Source: Hydrogenophaga taeniospiralis
GTDB taxonomy: Bacteria > Pseudomonadota > Gammaproteobacteria > Burkholderiales > Burkholderiaceae_C
Direction: 5' to 3'
NCBI RefSeq assembly: GCF_020510445.1
Contig: NZ_JAHBAG010000001.1
Location: forward strand, 1,836,501 to 1,900,500
DNA length: 64,000 bases
Below are positions 35,320 through 43,577 of this stretch, one piece after another. The notes under the pieces were generated by a model. That model was not told where the DNA came from. It worked only from the letters and a program-made list of their open reading frames with translations, and made no database searches. The position numbers and the translations under genes are program-made. The first letter of the stretch is position 1; each line of letters starts with the position of its first letter.

Positions 35320-37563
35320 ATGCTGCAACTCGATTCACGCTCGATCTCGATCGAAGGCGTCACGGTGTTTCGCGACCACGCCGATGCGTCCCAGTTCTGG
35401 TACCTGCCCGGGCCGGTGACGCTGGCGCGGCGCGAGGCCGACCAACGCACCCAGTTCACCTACCTCAAGTACAAGAACCGCGCCGGCGTGGCGCGGCGCG
35501 GCGGTGGCTTTCTGATGATCGAGACCCAGCTCAAGCTGGACGCCGATCTGGAGCGCCGCGTGCTCGAGCGCCTGCGCTCCATCAGCCGTGGCCAGCCACG
35601 CCTGGCGCCGGTGCCGTTCGACGACGGCACCGTGGCCTGCGTGGCGCTCAACCTGCAGGGCGCGGGCGGCACACGGGCCAGCCCATCGGCCAACGCGCCC
35701 GAGGGTTCGTTCAACGCGGTGGAAAGCATCCTGGGTGCGGGCAAGCCCTCGCTGGCCGGCAACAACACGGCGGTGTTCAGCCTGGAACTGTCGGCCGAAG
35801 GTGCGACCATCCTGGAGAAAGCCCTCAAGGATGGCACGACGCCGATCGGCGTGATCTACGACCTGAAATACACCGGTCTGCGACCGGCCTTCAACGTGAA
35901 GATCACCGCCGACTTCAACCAGGTGTTCACCCACTTCAGCACCTCGGCCGACGGTCAGCGCGGCTTTGTGCGCGCCGGCATCGACACCGGCTTCGAGCGC
36001 CTGGTGCGCAGCGGCGCGATCAAGATCGAGGTCGCCGACATGACCGGCACGCCCGAGAACGAGGCCCGCATCAAGGACGCGCTCGACTTCTTCAAGGCGC
36101 AGGTGCTCAGCACCTGGTTCACGCCGGTGCTCACGCCCGGTACCTTGGCCGCGACGGCGGCCAGCGCGGCGTCGCTGGACCAGGTGCGCGCCCTGGGCGA
36201 ACAACTGCGCCCGCCGCAACCGCCCGCGCCCGCGCGCCCGGACGCCACACCCGCGGCGCCGGCCGCCGCCGACCCCGGTCCCAGCCCCACCGAAGGCACC
36301 GGCCATGGCCCCAGCGCCACGGGGTTGGCCGCGCCCAGCGCGTCGGCCGGTGCCAGCGCCAGCGACAGCCCGACCGAAGGCTCGGGCGAGCCGGCCACCA
36401 GCACGCCGCCGCCCGGTGGCGCGGGTGCACGCAGCGGCGCGGCCCCGGTGGCCGCGGCCGCCGACCGCAACGCCGCGGGCACACCGCAGCGCGATGACGC
36501 GGTGGCCGCGTTCCGGCTGCGCTCGATCCGCCAGGAAGAGCGGCGCACCGCGACCTTCGAATACAACCGCGCCGAGGCCCAGCAGCGCTCCTACGCGCCG
36601 CAAGGCTTCATCGGCCTGATGGCGCGCGAGCTCAACCGTCCGCCGTATTTCGTGGAGATCGATCTCGACGATCCGTTTTTCCAGACCCTCAAGATCGAGG
36701 CCAAGGCGCCGTTCGCGTTCGAGACCCTGGGCCTGAAAGAGATCCACCTGCAGCTGGACTACGGGCCGGTCAATGACCCGAACAACCACCGCCGCCAGGA
36801 TCTTGTTTTCAACGCCGACGACCACGCGGCCCGGGCGGTGGAGTTCATGGTCAACCTCCGCAAAGACCAGACCTATGCCTGGCAGGCGCAGTACCACTTC
36901 GACCCCAACAGTGCCTGGGAAGGCGAACGCTTCAGCTATGACGCGCCGCGCGTGGCCGCGAGCGAAGACCGTACCCTGGTGCTCAACCCCATGGACGCGA
37001 TCGGCTTTTTGCACATTCGCGTCGAGCCCGGTCGCATCGACCCGGGCGTGATCGACCACATCGAGCTGGATCTGAGCTATGAAGACCCGAGCGGCTGGAA
37101 GCGCGAGAAGAGCGGTCGCATCAACGCCGCCGCGCCGGCCGCGCTGGAATGGAAGCTGCGCGTCTCGCCGGCTTCCACACGCAGCTGGCGTTATCGGGTG
37201 CGCCACCACCTGAAAGACGGCAGCGTGGTCGAGCTGCCCGCGGTCAGCACGCGCGCCACCTCCGTCGTGATCGACGACCCCTACCCGGGCTCGCTCGATG
37301 TCACCATCTTCCCGATCGTGGACTTCAGCAGCGTGCGCGCCGCGATGCTGGATGTGAGCTACGCCGATCCGGCCCACCACTACGCGCGCCGCGAGCGCGT
37401 GCGCCTCACCCCCGAGATGACCGAGGCGCGGGTGCGCTTCTCCACGCCCGACCCCTTGAAGAAGCGCTTCAGCCACCAGCTCACCGTGGTGCACAGCGAC
37501 GGCCGCACCGAGCGCCCGGCGCCGGTCGAGACCGAGGACGACGTGATCACCGTGGTGATCTGA
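35320..37563 (+). CDS. Island protein 6: module, Pro/Ala/Ser linker and repeats
   Basis: 747 aa. Opening DHADASQFWYLPGPVTLARR (19-38) and core FSLELSAEGATILEKALKDG with PIGVIYDLKYTGLRPAFNVK are nearly those of protein 7. Residues about 290-390 form a low-complexity Pro/Ala/Gly/Ser linker. A conserved block (RQEERRTATFEYNRAEAQQR, then SYAPQGFIGLM) follows, then three beta-sandwich-like repeats ending PIVDFSSVRAAMLDVSYADP. The linker occupies the place where protein 7 has an OmpA-like domain. It is directly upstream of the caspase gene (48 nt). Confidence 0.78.
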   Translation: MLQLDSRSISIEGVTVFRDHADASQFWYLPGPVTLARREADQRTQFTYLKYKNRAGVARRGGGFLMIETQLKLDADLERRVLERLRSISRGQPRLAPVPFDDGTVACVALNLQGAGGTRASPSANAPEGSFNAVESILGAGKPSLAGNNTAVFSLELSAEGATILEKALKDGTTPIGVIYDLKYTGLRPAFNVKITADFNQVFTHFSTSADGQRGFVRAGIDTGFERLVRSGAIKIEVADMTGTPENEARIKDALDFFKAQVLSTWFTPVLTPGTLAATAASAASLDQVRALGEQLRPPQPPAPARPDATPAAPAAADPGPSPTEGTGHGPSATGLAAPSASAGASASDSPTEGSGEPATSTPPPGGAGARSGAAPVAAAADRNAAGTPQRDDAVAAFRLRSIRQEERRTATFEYNRAEAQQRSYAPQGFIGLMARELNRPPYFVEIDLDDPFFQTLKIEAKAPFAFETLGLKEIHLQLDYGPVNDPNNHRRQDLVFNADDHAARAVEFMVNLRKDQTYAWQAQYHFDPNSAWEGERFSYDAPRVAASEDRTLVLNPMDAIGFLHIRVEPGRIDPGVIDHIELDLSYEDPSGWKREKSGRINAAAPAALEWKLRVSPASTRSWRYRVRHHLKDGSVVELPAVSTRATSVVIDDPYPGSLDVTIFPIVDFSSVRAAMLDVSYADPAHHYARRERVRLTPEMTEARVRFSTPDPLKKRFSHQLTVVHSDGRTERPAPVETEDDVITVVI

Positions 37564-37611
37564 GACCGCTGCCCCCCACATCCCCCCATTCGCATTCCGA
37601 GGAGATTTCAC

Positions 37612-38517
37612 ATGACCACCAAACGAGCCGTCATCGTCGGCGTGAACGACTACTCCGTGCAGGGCTACAACAGCCTGCGTTTCTGCGTGGCCGATGCGGC
37701 CTCGATGTACCACATGCTGGTCGACGCCTTCGGCTTCGCACCGCAGGACATCTTCTATCTCACCGATGGCGCGGCCACCTCGACCCGCATCCGCCAGGCG
37801 CTGCGCTACTGCGTGACCCAGTCGCAGCCGGGCGATGTGATCTGCTTCTACTACTCTGGCCACGGCGGGCGTGTGCCGCACCCGGTGGTGCCGACCCAGA
37901 TGTTCGAGACCATCATCCCGTTCTCCGGCCAGCACATCAGTGACCACGAGATCCAGAGCCTGGCCGACTCGCTGGAACCCTCGGTTGCCAACTTCACCAT
38001 CATCCTCGACAGCTGCCACTCGGGTGGCATGCACGACGAGAGCGAGATCGCGCGGCGTGCGCGCTCGCCGCAGTTCAGCGCCGATCTGCTGCAGCGGCTG
38101 GCCCAGTGCCGCACCCTGCTGCCCTGCGGCATCTGCCTGCCGCCGGCCAGCCGCTCGGTGCTGGACAACAACATCCGCAGCGTGACCACCCGCAACACCG
38201 GCGTGGTGGTGGAGGAAGACAACACGCGCCGTCTGGTACAGCAGGCCAAGTCCACGCTGATCGCGGCCAGCTCGGCCGCCCAGGTCGCCATGGAGACCGA
38301 GGCCATCGGCCACGGCCTGCTGACCAAGTCGTTCCTCGACCTGGTCAACGCCAGCAACTTCAGCATCGACCACCACGGGCTGATCGATTCGCTCACCACC
38401 TCTGTGGCTGCGCTGATGACCCAGCACTTCCCGGGTCAGCAGCAGACGCCGCAGCTGCGCGGCCAGGCCAACCGCATGGAAGAGACCTTCCTCGACGGTT
38501 GGCGCGATTCGCGCTGA
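37612..38517 (+). CDS. Caspase-family (peptidase C14) protease
   Basis: 301 aa with GAGGAG before the ATG. It opens with KRAVIVGVNDYSVQGYNSLR, the usual start of bacterial caspase p20 domains. The catalytic dyad is intact: His84 in FYYSGHGGR and Cys135 in ILDSCHSGGM. The tail has SSAAQVAMETEAIGHGLLTK, the region forming the S1 side of such enzymes. No signal peptide, membrane segment or extra domain. Bacterial caspases of this type usually cut after Arg or Lys; specificity here is untested. Being in mid-operon among the paralogs, it probably cleaves or activates one of them (inference). Confidence 0.9.
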   Translation: MTTKRAVIVGVNDYSVQGYNSLRFCVADAASMYHMLVDAFGFAPQDIFYLTDGAATSTRIRQALRYCVTQSQPGDVICFYYSGHGGRVPHPVVPTQMFETIIPFSGQHISDHEIQSLADSLEPSVANFTIILDSCHSGGMHDESEIARRARSPQFSADLLQRLAQCRTLLPCGICLPPASRSVLDNNIRSVTTRNTGVVVEEDNTRRLVQQAKSTLIAASSAAQVAMETEAIGHGLLTKSFLDLVNASNFSIDHHGLIDSLTTSVAALMTQHFPGQQQTPQLRGQANRMEETFLDGWRDSR

Positions 38518-38547
38518 GCCGGCCGTTCCACCCACCGAGGAGTTTTT

Positions 38548-41457
38548 ATGCTCAGCCTGGAAAAGCCGCTCACCGTCGATGGCATCACCGTCTACCGCGA
38601 TCACGCCGATGTGAATCAGTTCTGGTATCTGCCGGGGCCGGTCGGCCTGGCACGCCGTGCGGGGCCCGACAACCTGGCCGAATTCACATTCCTGAAATAC
38701 AAGGCCGCCAGCGTGGACGTGGGCAAGACCGGCGGCGGTTTCGTGATGTTCAAGACCACGCTCAAGCTCACGCCGCAGCTGGAGTCGCGCATCCTGGGCC
38801 GCATCAATGCCGAACCCGGCGTGACGCCGCCGGTGCGTCTGGCCGCGGCGCCGTTTGAAGAAGGCACGGTGCAATGTCTGGCGCTGAACCTGCAAGGCTC
38901 GGGTGGCACCGCGGCCAGCGCCGCGCCCGAGGGCGCGTTCAACGCGGTCGAGCTGATCCTGGGCGCGTCCGTGCCGTCCATGGACAGCGAAAACGGCGCC
39001 GCTTTCAGCCTGGCGCTGTCCAAGGAGGGCGCGACGATTCTGGAGCAGGCCTTCAGCGACGGCATGGCGCCGATCGGCGTGATCTACAACATGAAGTACC
39101 TGGCGATGCGGCCCTCGATCGACGTGGAGATCACGGCCGATTTCGAGCGCATCTTCAACCACTTCAGCGCCAGCCTCGAAGCCCAGTACCAGTTCCTGCG
39201 CGGTGGCATCGAGGCGGCGTTCGAGTCGCTGGTGCAAAGCGGCGCGATCCACATCAAGGTGCTGAATTTCACCGACGAGGCCGATGAGCGCGAGCAGGAG
39301 AAGTGGGCGCTGGACTTTTTCAAGGACGATCTGCTGTCGAAGTGGTTCGAGCCCACGTTGACCCCGGGCCAGCTCGCCGCACAGCAGGCCACCAGCGACC
39401 CGCTGAGCGAGGTGATCGCCACCGGCCGCGACCTGCTGCGCGACGCCAACAACAGCACCAACACCCCCAGCACCCTCACGAACCCGGGCGGCACCAACAC
39501 CAACCCCGGCGGTGCCACTGGCGGCGTGCAGCCTGCGGCCTTGACCGTGGAACAGCAAAGCCCCACGCCCCTGCCCGCCGGTCAGGGCGTCACCCACACG
39601 CCCGCGACCAGCGGTCTGGCCGAGACGGTCAGCATCACCGGTGCGGGCGCCAGTGTGCGGGTGGACGGGGCCCCGGTCACGCCCGATTCGGCCGGTCGCA
39701 TCACGGTCACGGTGAACCCCGCCACCCAGAAGACCATCGAGGTGGAATGGCCCGCGCAGACCACCGAAGAGACTTTCGGCCTGTTCTTCGACTTCGACAA
39801 ACCGGCCGAGGCCGGCTGGCGGGTCAACCCGCCCTCGACCGAGTACCGCGCCTACGTGGACAACAGCACCGCCGACCCGCGCTTTCAAAGCGCTTCGGGG
39901 ACGCTGCGCATCGAAGGCGACGGCAATTGGAGCGGGCCGGAGCGCGGCGCCGATCGGCTGCGCGCCTGGATCCAAAGCCAGCCCGCGCCGCGCAACGTGC
40001 GCGTGGAAGCCTACGCCAGCCACGAGCACGCCGCGGGTCTCGCCGAATCACAGCGCGAGGCCTACAACCAGCGCCTGTCCGCCCGGCGCCGCGACGTGGC
40101 CCTGGCCATCGTGCAGCGCGCGGGTGGCACGGTCAGCGGCGGCAGCGCCAACGGCGACCATCCCGCGTCCAGCCGCCCCGGCACCCACAGCCCGATGGGC
40201 GGCGACCCCGACAACCGCGTGGCCCACATCATCGGCCGCACCGCGGGCACCACACCCTCGCGCTGGCGTGGCGTGCTGCGGCGGCCCGCGTCGAGTGCGC
40301 CTCCGCCGCCGCCCCCACCACCGCCTCCTCCGCCACCACCACCACCGCCGCCGCCGCCTCCTCCTCCGGCCCAGGGCGGCAGCTCGCTCCCGGTGGTGGC
40401 CAGCCTCAAGCTGAAGTTCGTGCGCCAGGAGGAACGCAAGAAGCTCACCCTGCGCTACAACCGCGCCGAGGCCACGCGCCGCAGCTACGCGCCGCAAGGT
40501 TTTTTTGGCCTGATGCTGGGCGATCTGCGCGACAAAGCCAAATACTTCAAGGAGATCGATCTCGACGATCCGTTCTTCCGCGAGTTCAAGGTCGAGGCCA
40601 GCATGCCGATCGACTTCGCGCCCATCGGCCTGGCCTCGGCCCAGGTCGCGCTGGACTACGGCGATCCGGCCAAACCGCAGGACCACAAGCACGCCGACTT
40701 CGTGTTCCTGCCGGGTGAGAACAAGGTCGAGACCTTCAAGGTGTTTCTCAACAGCACGCGCGACATCGACTACCAGGCCGGTTTCCAGTTCCACTTCGAC
40801 CCGCAGTCGGGCTGGGCCGCCGACCGCCACTCCTACGACATCCCGGCCAAGAGCACGCTGGACCGCACGCTGTTCGTGAACCCCTACGAACACATCGAGT
40901 TCCGCGAGATCAGCGCGATCGCCGGCGACATCGACTGGGAGGTGGTCGAGTCGATCGAGCTCAACCTGAAGGCGCGCGGCTACGCCAGCCCGGAACCCCG
41001 CACCGTGCTCACGCTGCGCCGCGACAGCGCCCCGCAGATCTGGCGCCTGCGCGGGGCCAAACCCGCACCGGCCGACCGCGGGGTCGAGATGGAGCTGGTG
41101 CAGCGGCTGAAAGATGGCAGCGTCACGCGCCTGCCCGCCACCGACCTGGCGGTGTCGCAGATCGTGGTGCACGACCTGTTCGTGGGGGCGCTGCGGATCG
41201 AGTTCGTGCCCGCTTTCGACCCCGCCGCGGTGAACCGGGTGCTGGTCGATGTGGAATACCGCGATCCCGCCAACCAGTACGAGCGCACCGAGCGTCTGGA
41301 GATCCCGGGCACGGCCACCGACTCGGTGAAGCTGCGCATGGCCCTGCGCGACAAGAACCAGCGCCGCTACCGCTTCCGCCTGACCTTCATCGGCCCGAAT
41401 CTGTTTCAGCAACGGGCCTGGGTGGAGACGGAGGAAGAGATCCAGCCGGTGAGCTGA
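38548..41457 (+). CDS. Island protein 7: module, OmpA-like domain, poly-Pro tract and repeats
   Basis: 969 aa, largest of the family. Module at 1-280 (DHADVNQFWYLPGPVGLARR; FSLALSKEGATILEQAFSDG; PIGVIYNMKYLAMRP). Residues about 413-530 resemble the OmpA/MotB peptidoglycan-binding fold (LFFDFDKP ... VRVEAYASHEHA ... AYNQRLSARRRDVALAIV). A run of 23 consecutive prolines (585-607) leads into the block RQEERKKLTLRYNRAEATRR, SYAPQGFFGLM shared with protein 6, then three beta-sandwich-like repeats. No signal peptide, so access to the cell wall is unexplained. Its stop overlaps the next start (TGATG). Confidence 0.78.
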   Translation: MLSLEKPLTVDGITVYRDHADVNQFWYLPGPVGLARRAGPDNLAEFTFLKYKAASVDVGKTGGGFVMFKTTLKLTPQLESRILGRINAEPGVTPPVRLAAAPFEEGTVQCLALNLQGSGGTAASAAPEGAFNAVELILGASVPSMDSENGAAFSLALSKEGATILEQAFSDGMAPIGVIYNMKYLAMRPSIDVEITADFERIFNHFSASLEAQYQFLRGGIEAAFESLVQSGAIHIKVLNFTDEADEREQEKWALDFFKDDLLSKWFEPTLTPGQLAAQQATSDPLSEVIATGRDLLRDANNSTNTPSTLTNPGGTNTNPGGATGGVQPAALTVEQQSPTPLPAGQGVTHTPATSGLAETVSITGAGASVRVDGAPVTPDSAGRITVTVNPATQKTIEVEWPAQTTEETFGLFFDFDKPAEAGWRVNPPSTEYRAYVDNSTADPRFQSASGTLRIEGDGNWSGPERGADRLRAWIQSQPAPRNVRVEAYASHEHAAGLAESQREAYNQRLSARRRDVALAIVQRAGGTVSGGSANGDHPASSRPGTHSPMGGDPDNRVAHIIGRTAGTTPSRWRGVLRRPASSAPPPPPPPPPPPPPPPPPPPPPPPAQGGSSLPVVASLKLKFVRQEERKKLTLRYNRAEATRRSYAPQGFFGLMLGDLRDKAKYFKEIDLDDPFFREFKVEASMPIDFAPIGLASAQVALDYGDPAKPQDHKHADFVFLPGENKVETFKVFLNSTRDIDYQAGFQFHFDPQSGWAADRHSYDIPAKSTLDRTLFVNPYEHIEFREISAIAGDIDWEVVESIELNLKARGYASPEPRTVLTLRRDSAPQIWRLRGAKPAPADRGVEMELVQRLKDGSVTRLPATDLAVSQIVVHDLFVGALRIEFVPAFDPAAVNRVLVDVEYRDPANQYERTERLEIPGTATDSVKLRMALRDKNQRRYRFRLTFIGPNLFQQRAWVETEEEIQPVS

Positions 41458-42401
41458 TGCCAGCCATGGTCGTTCACCCCGCCGAGATCCACAGTGCGTT
41501 GCCCAGCGCGGTGGGCCGCACGATGGACCGCCTTGAGCCCCTGCTGCCCGAGGCGGTGACCCGTGCCCGCGCGGCGCTGGCGCACAGCCTGGGTGCGGTC
41601 GGCCACTCGGTCTGGCCCGAAGTGGCCTGGCGCTTCAGCCGGCTCACCAACACCGGCCTGCCGATCGAGTTCGCTTGGTCCTCGCGCGAGGCGGCGCTGC
41701 GCTGCACGGTGGAAGTGGCGCCGCCCGAAACGCCCGACCACGAGCGCCTGGGGCTGGCGGCACGGTGCCTGGGCTGGCCGAACGAACCCAAGCACACGTT
41801 GGCGCCGTGGCAGGCGCTGCAACAGGGCCGGGACCTGCGCTTTGGCGCCTGGCTGGGAGCGCGTTTTTCGCGCGCCGGCAGCGCCACCAAGCTGTACGTC
41901 GATCTGCCGCCCGGGGCGCCGCTGTCGCAGCCTTGCTCACTGCGCTGGCTGCGCAGCCCCGCGCTGCGCTGGCGCATGGCCGGCCTGAACGCCGACCAGA
42001 GCCTGGAGCTGTATGCGCAGTGCGCCGATCTGGACCGGGAGCGCCTGCTGGGTTGGTGCCAGCGCTTCCTGGGCGCGTCGGCACCGGGCGTGGCCCTGGA
42101 CCAGCGCCTGGCGCTGCTCTGCGGCGATCGGGACCTGCCCCGGCCATCGGGCCTGAGCCTGCTGTTCGACCGCGAAATGCGGCCCCGCGCCCTGACCTGG
42201 TTCTGTTTCGCCAAGGCCTTGTTCCGCGACGACCAGCAGGTGAGCGAGGCCCTGCGGTCGGCCGTGGACGGTGAACCCGCCGCGGTCTATGCCGCCCTGG
42301 CCGGCGGCCCGCCCGACGGCCGCTGGCGCCACGGCATGGTGGGCGCCGGCGTGGACGCGGGCGGCACCTCCTGGCTGCAGTGCGGACTGCGCCCCACATG
42401 A
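41457..42401 (+). CDS. Island protein 8: unknown, possible ABBA/DMATS-like fold
   Basis: 314 aa from the ATG overlapping the preceding stop (an ATG at 41466 is also possible). Not securely recognised. The segment LTNTGLPIEFAWSSREAALR then CTVEVAPPE, followed by LRFGAWLGARF and TKLYVDLPPG, is reminiscent of the strand-rich repeats of ABBA-type aromatic prenyltransferases, but this is a weak visual likeness. No Asp-rich prenyl motif. No signal peptide. The stop overlaps the first start inside the 65-bp repeats. Position next to a DxDD-motif protein makes a role in small-molecule chemistry conceivable. Confidence 0.55.
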   Translation: MPAMVVHPAEIHSALPSAVGRTMDRLEPLLPEAVTRARAALAHSLGAVGHSVWPEVAWRFSRLTNTGLPIEFAWSSREAALRCTVEVAPPETPDHERLGLAARCLGWPNEPKHTLAPWQALQQGRDLRFGAWLGARFSRAGSATKLYVDLPPGAPLSQPCSLRWLRSPALRWRMAGLNADQSLELYAQCADLDRERLLGWCQRFLGASAPGVALDQRLALLCGDRDLPRPSGLSLLFDREMRPRALTWFCFAKALFRDDQQVSEALRSAVDGEPAAVYAALAGGPPDGRWRHGMVGAGVDAGGTSWLQCGLRPT

Positions 42402-42592
42402 GCGACGCCCGGCCGTTCCGAAGGCGCTCAGCCCCGCAGTGCGCAGCACGGAGGGTCGTCCAATGAGCGACGCCCGGCCGTTCCGAAGGCGCTCGGCCCC
42501 GCAGTGCGCAGCACGGAGGGTCGTCCAGTGAGCGACGCCCGGCCGTTCCGAAGGCGCTCGGCCCCGCAGTGCGCAGCACGGAGGGTCGTCCA
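42398..42592 (+). repeat. Three perfect 65-bp tandem repeats, each with Shine-Dalgarno and stop/start overlap
   Basis: Units start at 42398, 42463 and 42528 and differ at only two or three bases. Each encodes the same 22-residue peptide (MSDARPFRRR..., basic) ending in TGA that overlaps the next start codon: ATG, ATG, GTG, and then GTG of the downstream gene at 42593. Each carries GGAGG 8 nt before the next start (42450-42454, 42515-42519, 42580-42584). The sequence blocks are distantly like family B repeats in reverse. Confidence 0.85.
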
Positions 42593-43399
42593 GTGAGCGC
42601 CAGCCAGGAGCCCATGGAAGGTCTTGTCGAGAGCGAGATGCACAGCGGTGGGCAGTGCGTGCCCGACCGCAACGGCTTTGCCACCGCCCTGGCTGTGCGC
42701 GCCTTGCGGCACGAAGGTCGCAAGCCGGGCCGGCCCATGCTGCGGGTGCTGGAGCGCTGTCGCTCGGCGCAGGGTGGCTTCGGTTTCTGGCCGCAGGGCC
42801 TGCGCCCGGTCTGGGCACCCCCATTGCCGGACGATGCCGACGACACCGCCATCATGGCGCTGGAGCTCTACCTGGCCGGGCGGCTGGACCGGACCGAAGC
42901 GCGGCGCATCGCCTGTCGGTGCATCGGCGTGCGCCGCATCGCCCGGCTGCCCGTGCTTCGCCCGCCCTGGCTGCAAGTGGGCGTGTTCGCGACCTGGAGC
43001 CGTTCGGGTGCGGGCCTGGACATGGTCGACTGCACCGTGATCACCAACGTGCTGGCGCTGCTGGCCGCGACCGGTCTGGAGGGCATCCCGGGCGCGCGCG
43101 AATCGCTGGCCCTGCTCGACCGGGCGTTGGACTGGGCCGGCGACGACGAAGCCCGCGCCAGCAGTCTGTCACCGTTCTACCCCGACGCCGCGGAGTGGTT
43201 GCCGGCTTTGAACAACGCGGCCGCGCTGGGCGCCAAAGGCCTCACGCGGCTGCAGGAGCGCGTGCAAAGCACGCCTTGGGGCCAGTCCGCCCAGCGGTTG
43301 TATGCGTCGCCCGAGCATGCGATCTGCTCCAGTCCCTATGGCCTCGCTGTGTGGCGTTCGCCGGCGCTGTGCGCTTTCCGGGCGGCCATCGCGCGGTAG
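42593..43399 (+). CDS. Island protein 9: small alpha-toroid protein with DxDD class II terpene-cyclase motif
   Basis: 268 aa from GTG at 42593, whose ribosome site is supplied by the last 65-bp repeat; an ATG at 42614 is the alternative. Residues 60-66 QGGFGFW resemble the QW repeat of squalene-hopene cyclases and prenyltransferase toroids. Residues 81-86 are DADDTA, the same as the catalytic DxDDTA acid motif of squalene-hopene cyclase. Further helices (NGFATALAVRAL, TVITNVLALLAATG, WLPALNNAAALG) have alpha-toroid periodicity. It is less than half the length of a squalene cyclase, so it would be a single small toroid; the reaction, if any, is unknown. Confidence 0.6.
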   Translation: MSASQEPMEGLVESEMHSGGQCVPDRNGFATALAVRALRHEGRKPGRPMLRVLERCRSAQGGFGFWPQGLRPVWAPPLPDDADDTAIMALELYLAGRLDRTEARRIACRCIGVRRIARLPVLRPPWLQVGVFATWSRSGAGLDMVDCTVITNVLALLAATGLEGIPGARESLALLDRALDWAGDDEARASSLSPFYPDAAEWLPALNNAAALGAKGLTRLQERVQSTPWGQSAQRLYASPEHAICSSPYGLAVWRSPALCAFRAAIAR

Positions 43400-43510
43400 G
43401 CGCCACAGCTTTCAGAGCCAGCGACCCAGACGGCCGTCGCGCCAAACGGCCAGCGCATGACCGACCAGACGCCGGTGTTCATGTTTCGAGGCGATGGCCG
43501 ATGGGGCAAG

Positions 43511-43543
43511 AAAAAACCCGCAACGCCGGAGAGCGTGCGGGTT
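43511..43543 (-). terminator. Terminator of tRNA-Leu
   Basis: Read on the minus strand: AACCCGCA, a 13-nt loop, then TGCGGGTT followed by more T (43515-43522 paired with 43536-43543, T-run ending at 43511). It lies 35 nt beyond the tRNA 3' end and also faces the 3' end of the island operon. Confidence 0.85.
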
Positions 43544-43577
43544 CTTGCGACCGTGTGAGGTGGTCTGACCTTGTTTG

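Noticed and set aside
35335..40029. Minus-strand open frame of about 1560 codons opposite proteins 6 and 7
   Set aside because: It mirrors the GC-rich third codon positions of the plus-strand paralogs, has no family resemblance and no ribosome site. The plus-strand genes show clear mutual homology.
25993..43399. Type VI secretion, contractile injection system or prophage tail cluster
   Set aside because: No sheath, tube, baseplate, spike, ClpV or portal/capsid/terminase-like protein is encoded. The beta-rich proteins do not resemble tail fibres and have no signal or chaperone genes beside them.
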